A stretch of DNA of 24,168 nucleotides from Promicromonosporaceae bacterium (GTDB lineage Bacteria > Actinomycetota > Actinomycetes > Actinomycetales > Cellulomonadaceae): the NCBI GenBank assembly GCA_009780755.1, contig WQZL01000010.1, positions 1-24,168 of the forward strand. The letters are read 5' to 3'. The notes under the pieces were generated by a model. That model saw only the letters and a program-made list of their open reading frames with translations, did not search any database and was not told the DNA's origin. The translations under genes and the position numbers were made by a program. Shown piece by piece: positions 21,771 through 24,168 of this stretch (the first letter of the stretch is position 1; every line of letters begins with the position of its first letter).

Positions 21771-23573
21771 TTAGTCGTCGGAATCTGCGGGGCCTTCTAG
21801 GGCGACAAGAATGGGCAAACCTTCGCGCACGAGGCGCTGAGCGGTTTCGACATCGCGGGCGCCAAGGGCCATCCGGGCCAATTCCCGGCAGCGTTCAAGA
21901 GACACCGAAGCGAGTACGGCGGCCACATCGCCCAAAGCCTTGGGAGCCATCGACAGCGAGCTAGCACCCAGGCCAACCAGCACCGGGGCTAGCGCCGGGT
22001 CGGCCGCCGCCTCGCCGCAGACACCGATGGGGCGTCCCGCCTCGCGTGCCCCCGCGCATGCAGATGAGATGAGGGTCAATACGGCTGGCTGCCATACGGT
22101 CGTCAGCTCGGCAAGAGCGCCCAGGCCACGGTCGGCAGCCATCGCGTAGGCGGTCAGATCGTTGGTGCCGATGGATAGAAAGTGCAGCGGCTCGGCTAGC
22201 CAGCGAGAGGTGAGCGCGGCGGCGGGCACCTCCACCACGGCCCCAGCACGGTTCAGACCATACTTGGCGCAGCGCTGAGCAAAGGCGGCCGCCTCGTCAG
22301 GGGTGGAAACCATTGGTGCCATCACCCACACATCGGCGTCCGTACCGGCGGCGGCCGCGGCGATGGCCTTTAGCTGACGGTTAAGCACCTTGGGGTGTTG
22401 CGTGGCGGTGCGCAGACCGCGCACACCCATCGCCGGGTTCGGCTCGTAGGTGCGAGGCTGAGGCTCGGTAGCGCCCACCTCGTCATCGTTCAGATCGAGA
22501 GTTTCGGCCTGCGGGGGCGGACCGGACACCACGCTCCGAGGATGTTCGGGCAGGTCATCCTCGGCGATCAAGTAGGGCAGGGGCGTGTTAGAGCCGACGT
22601 CAAGGGTGCGGATCACCACTTTTCGCCCGGCAAAACGCTTGAATACGGGGCGGTAGACGGCCACCTGCTCGGCGAGGGTGGGTTCCTCAGAACGACCGAA
22701 GAACACCGATTCGGTGCGCATTAGGCCCACGCCCTCGGCATTTGCGGCGGCGGCCAGCTTCGCGGAGGCTCGGTCGGTGACATTGGCGAATAGTTCAATG
22801 TGCACACCATCGGCGGTGACGCCTCTCCCGGAGAACTCGCGGCTCTCGGGGCGCTGGCGAGCGATAACGGCCGCGATCTCTTCTGGGGTGGGAGCGATCT
22901 TGATCGTGCCGCGCTTGCCATCTACCAGCACGGTCTCGCCATCGGAGAGTCCGTCTAGGCCCTTGACCGCGACAACGGCGGGAATACCCAGGGCGCGGGC
23001 CATGATGGCCGTATGCGAGGTAGGACCACCGGATTCGGTGACGATTGCCAGACAGGTGGTCGGGTCGAGAATGGCCGCGTCGGAGGGGGCGAGATCGCCC
23101 GCGACTAGCACGTAGGGGTGGCCGGGCTGCGGGACGCCGGGCGGGCGCTGGCCGAGCAGGGCGGCGACTATGCGATTGCGCACATCGCGCACGTCACGGC
23201 GGCGTTCAGCCATCGCCCCGCCGAGGGCCTTGAGCTGATCGATAATCTCCTGGGCGGCGTCCCACACGGCACGGGCCGGAGTCTCGCGATCTTCGAGGAC
23301 GCGACGGGCGGCATCCTCGGCCAACGTCGGATCGGAGGCCATCGCGGCGGTGACAGAGAGCAAGTCGGCGGCGGTACCGGCGGCGAGTTCGGCCCGGGCG
23401 TCGAGATCGGCCGCTACCTTGCGAGCGGCGGCCTCCACCGATGCGGCGGCATCCGCCAAGTCGGCATCCTTCTTCAGTCGCTTAAGCGGCGGCTCGGGTA
23501 GCGGCGCAGGCATGGCGATAACCGGCCCCACGGCCTTTCCAGCACTAACCGGCACCCCCCGCAGCACGCTCAT
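21771..23573 (-). CDS. ptsI: PTS enzyme I (phosphoenolpyruvate-protein phosphotransferase)
   Basis: Enzyme I takes phosphate from PEP onto a His and passes it to HPr, the first step of sugar import by the phosphotransferase system. The 600-aa product shows the N-terminal LRGVPVSAGKAVGPV, the helical HPr-binding part, and the active-site segment TESGGPTSHTAIMARALGIPAVV with phospho-His187. The PEP-binding barrel follows: GVGLMRTE (283-288), GRKVVIRTLDVGSN, EPNPAMGVRGLR (377-388), GTNDL (469-473) and the catalytic GVCGEAA with Cys519. Between PYLIAEDD and YEPNP there are about 35-40 extra residues, acidic and proline-rich. ATG 23573 fits the family start; only AGGG is seen upstream. It is divergent from the IIA-type gene. 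HPr is not in the window. Confidence 0.95.
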   Translation of the reverse strand: MSVLRGVPVSAGKAVGPVIAMPAPLPEPPLKRLKKDADLADAAASVEAAARKVAADLDARAELAAGTAADLLSVTAAMASDPTLAEDAARRVLEDRETPARAVWDAAQEIIDQLKALGGAMAERRRDVRDVRNRIVAALLGQRPPGVPQPGHPYVLVAGDLAPSDAAILDPTTCLAIVTESGGPTSHTAIMARALGIPAVVAVKGLDGLSDGETVLVDGKRGTIKIAPTPEEIAAVIARQRPESREFSGRGVTADGVHIELFANVTDRASAKLAAAANAEGVGLMRTESVFFGRSEEPTLAEQVAVYRPVFKRFAGRKVVIRTLDVGSNTPLPYLIAEDDLPEHPRSVVSGPPPQAETLDLNDDEVGATEPQPRTYEPNPAMGVRGLRTATQHPKVLNRQLKAIAAAAAGTDADVWVMAPMVSTPDEAAAFAQRCAKYGLNRAGAVVEVPAAALTSRWLAEPLHFLSIGTNDLTAYAMAADRGLGALAELTTVWQPAVLTLISSACAGAREAGRPIGVCGEAAADPALAPVLVGLGASSLSMAPKALGDVAAVLASVSLERCRELARMALGARDVETAQRLVREGLPILVALEGPADSDD

Positions 23574-23605
23574 GGGACAACCCTACGCCCACCCCAGCTA
23601 TCCCT

Positions 23606-23718
23606 TGCCCACCCCTGCCGAACCGGATAATCTGGCGGTAACTTGCCGCCGAAGCGGCTGATCTGGTTACCAAACGACAGCTTGGCAGCTAGATCAGCCG
23701 GTTCGGCAAGGATGGGCA
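23606..23718. promoter_or_regulatory. Symmetrical shared control region of ptsI and the IIA gene
   Basis: Bases 23606-23635 and 23689-23718 form a 30-bp inverted repeat matching at 25 positions, with the core TGCCGAACCGG (23616-23626) perfect. A third half copy, CGGCTGATCTGG (23655-23666), lies between them, so GGCTGATCT (23656-23664) can instead pair with AGATCAGCC (23691-23699). GGTAAC/GTTACC and GGCGG/CCGCC add further alternative stems. It could be an operator for a dimeric regulator of both divergent genes, or a folding switch in the leader. Confidence 0.6.
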
Positions 23719-23747
23719 GACAACTTGCTCAGGGTAGCGTTGGGGCC

Positions 23748-24168
23748 GTGCTTGACGTGATTGCCCCGGTGGCCGGAACCGTTGTTGGCTTGGCCGATGT
23801 GCCCGATCCCGTGTTTGCCGAGGGGATGGTGGGGCCAGGAATGGCGGTGTTGCCAAACCAAACGGCTAGCTGCCTTGTCTCGGCGCCCATCACTGGACGA
23901 CTGCTGAAGCTGCACCCCCACGCATTCATCGTTGCCTCCACCGAGGCGCTGGGCCGAGGCGTGCTGGTGCATCTGGGAATCGATACCGTGGAGTTGCGCG
24001 GCGAAGGATTCACCATGCTGGCCACCGAGGGCGACGATGTGGTGGCCGGACAGCCCATAGTCGAATGGAACCCGGCCGTCGTCGAGGCGAGCGGCCGCTC
24101 CCCCATCGTCCCGGTAATCGCTCTGGACACGAACCCAACCGACCTAACCCCCCTAGCCGCCCCCGCTA
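23748..24168 (+). CDS. crr: PTS glucose-type IIA component, 3' end cut by window edge
   Basis: The IIA(Glc)-type domain carries phosphate from HPr to a IIB domain, and in many bacteria it also regulates transport. The 140 visible codons read VLDVIAPVAGTVVGLADVPDPVF, then VSAPITGRLLKLHPHAF (His58) and GVLVHLGIDTVELRGEGF with the phospho-acceptor His75; both His of the family are present. GTG 23748 is the usual family start; an in-frame ATG at 23712 (MGRQLAQ) would add 12 residues but lies in the palindrome. The window ends near the expected C-terminus of a stand-alone IIA, so it is unclear whether it is alone or fused to IIB/IIC. The symbol is by similarity. Confidence 0.9.
   Translation, partial: MLDVIAPVAGTVVGLADVPDPVFAEGMVGPGMAVLPNQTASCLVSAPITGRLLKLHPHAFIVASTEALGRGVLVHLGIDTVELRGEGFTMLATEGDDVVAGQPIVEWNPAVVEASGRSPIVPVIALDTNPTDLTPLAAPA

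Overview
The window looks like high-GC Gram-positive (actinobacterial) chromosome. Support comes from a mycobacterial-style nrdH-nrdI-nrdE-nrdF cluster, a LPxTG-type sorting signal, SipW-type alternate signal peptides with W-S/A-x-S junctions, many GTG/TTG starts and few non-coding bases. No species can be named from this sequence. No rRNA, CRISPR array or replication origin is visible.

Region 1 (1-3970, minus strand) is the class Ib ribonucleotide reductase operon nrdHIEF. nrdF runs off the left edge. Upstream of nrdH are two NrdR-box-like palindromes 32 bp apart. Region 2 (about 4115-9510) is accessory DNA between the nrd operon and a tRNA-Arg(ACG) gene. It holds a Fic-domain protein with a fused VbhA-like N-terminus, the 3' stump of an IS3-family transposase, an Abi-type HEPN protein, an unrecognised small ORF, a possible IS605/TnpB 3' remnant, and a divergent arsenic pair: arsM, and an arsR-arsC gene fusion with two operator-like palindromes between them. 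The 3' end of the fusion runs into the intrinsic terminator of the tRNA gene, which suggests an insertion junction.

Region 3 (9741-10634) is a membrane-anchored lipase-like alpha/beta hydrolase. Region 4 (10682-21533, minus strand) is the most distinctive part: six genes that look like one secreted/surface-structure operon. The first and last genes are large paralogous parallel-beta-helix proteins (1197 and 1027 aa, CSLREAI-like start, Ig-like and C-terminal 'VTN' domains). Between them are three small proteins with SipW/TasA-type alternate signal peptides and a LPVTG-anchored protein with an unusual Cys-rich tail after the sorting signal. The first three genes overlap by 4 bp (ATGA, GTGA). 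The later intergenic spaces carry strong hairpins that may set expression ratios. No SipW peptidase or sortase is present, so those would have to be encoded elsewhere. My reading is an extracellular filament or matrix system with beta-helix adhesins, which is inference.

Region 5 (21534-24168) contains an AT-rich promoter region, ptsI (PTS enzyme I, with an acidic/proline-rich insertion) and a divergent IIA(Glc)-type gene that runs off the right edge. The two PTS genes share a highly symmetrical intergenic region built from an imperfect 30-bp inverted repeat and a third partial copy.
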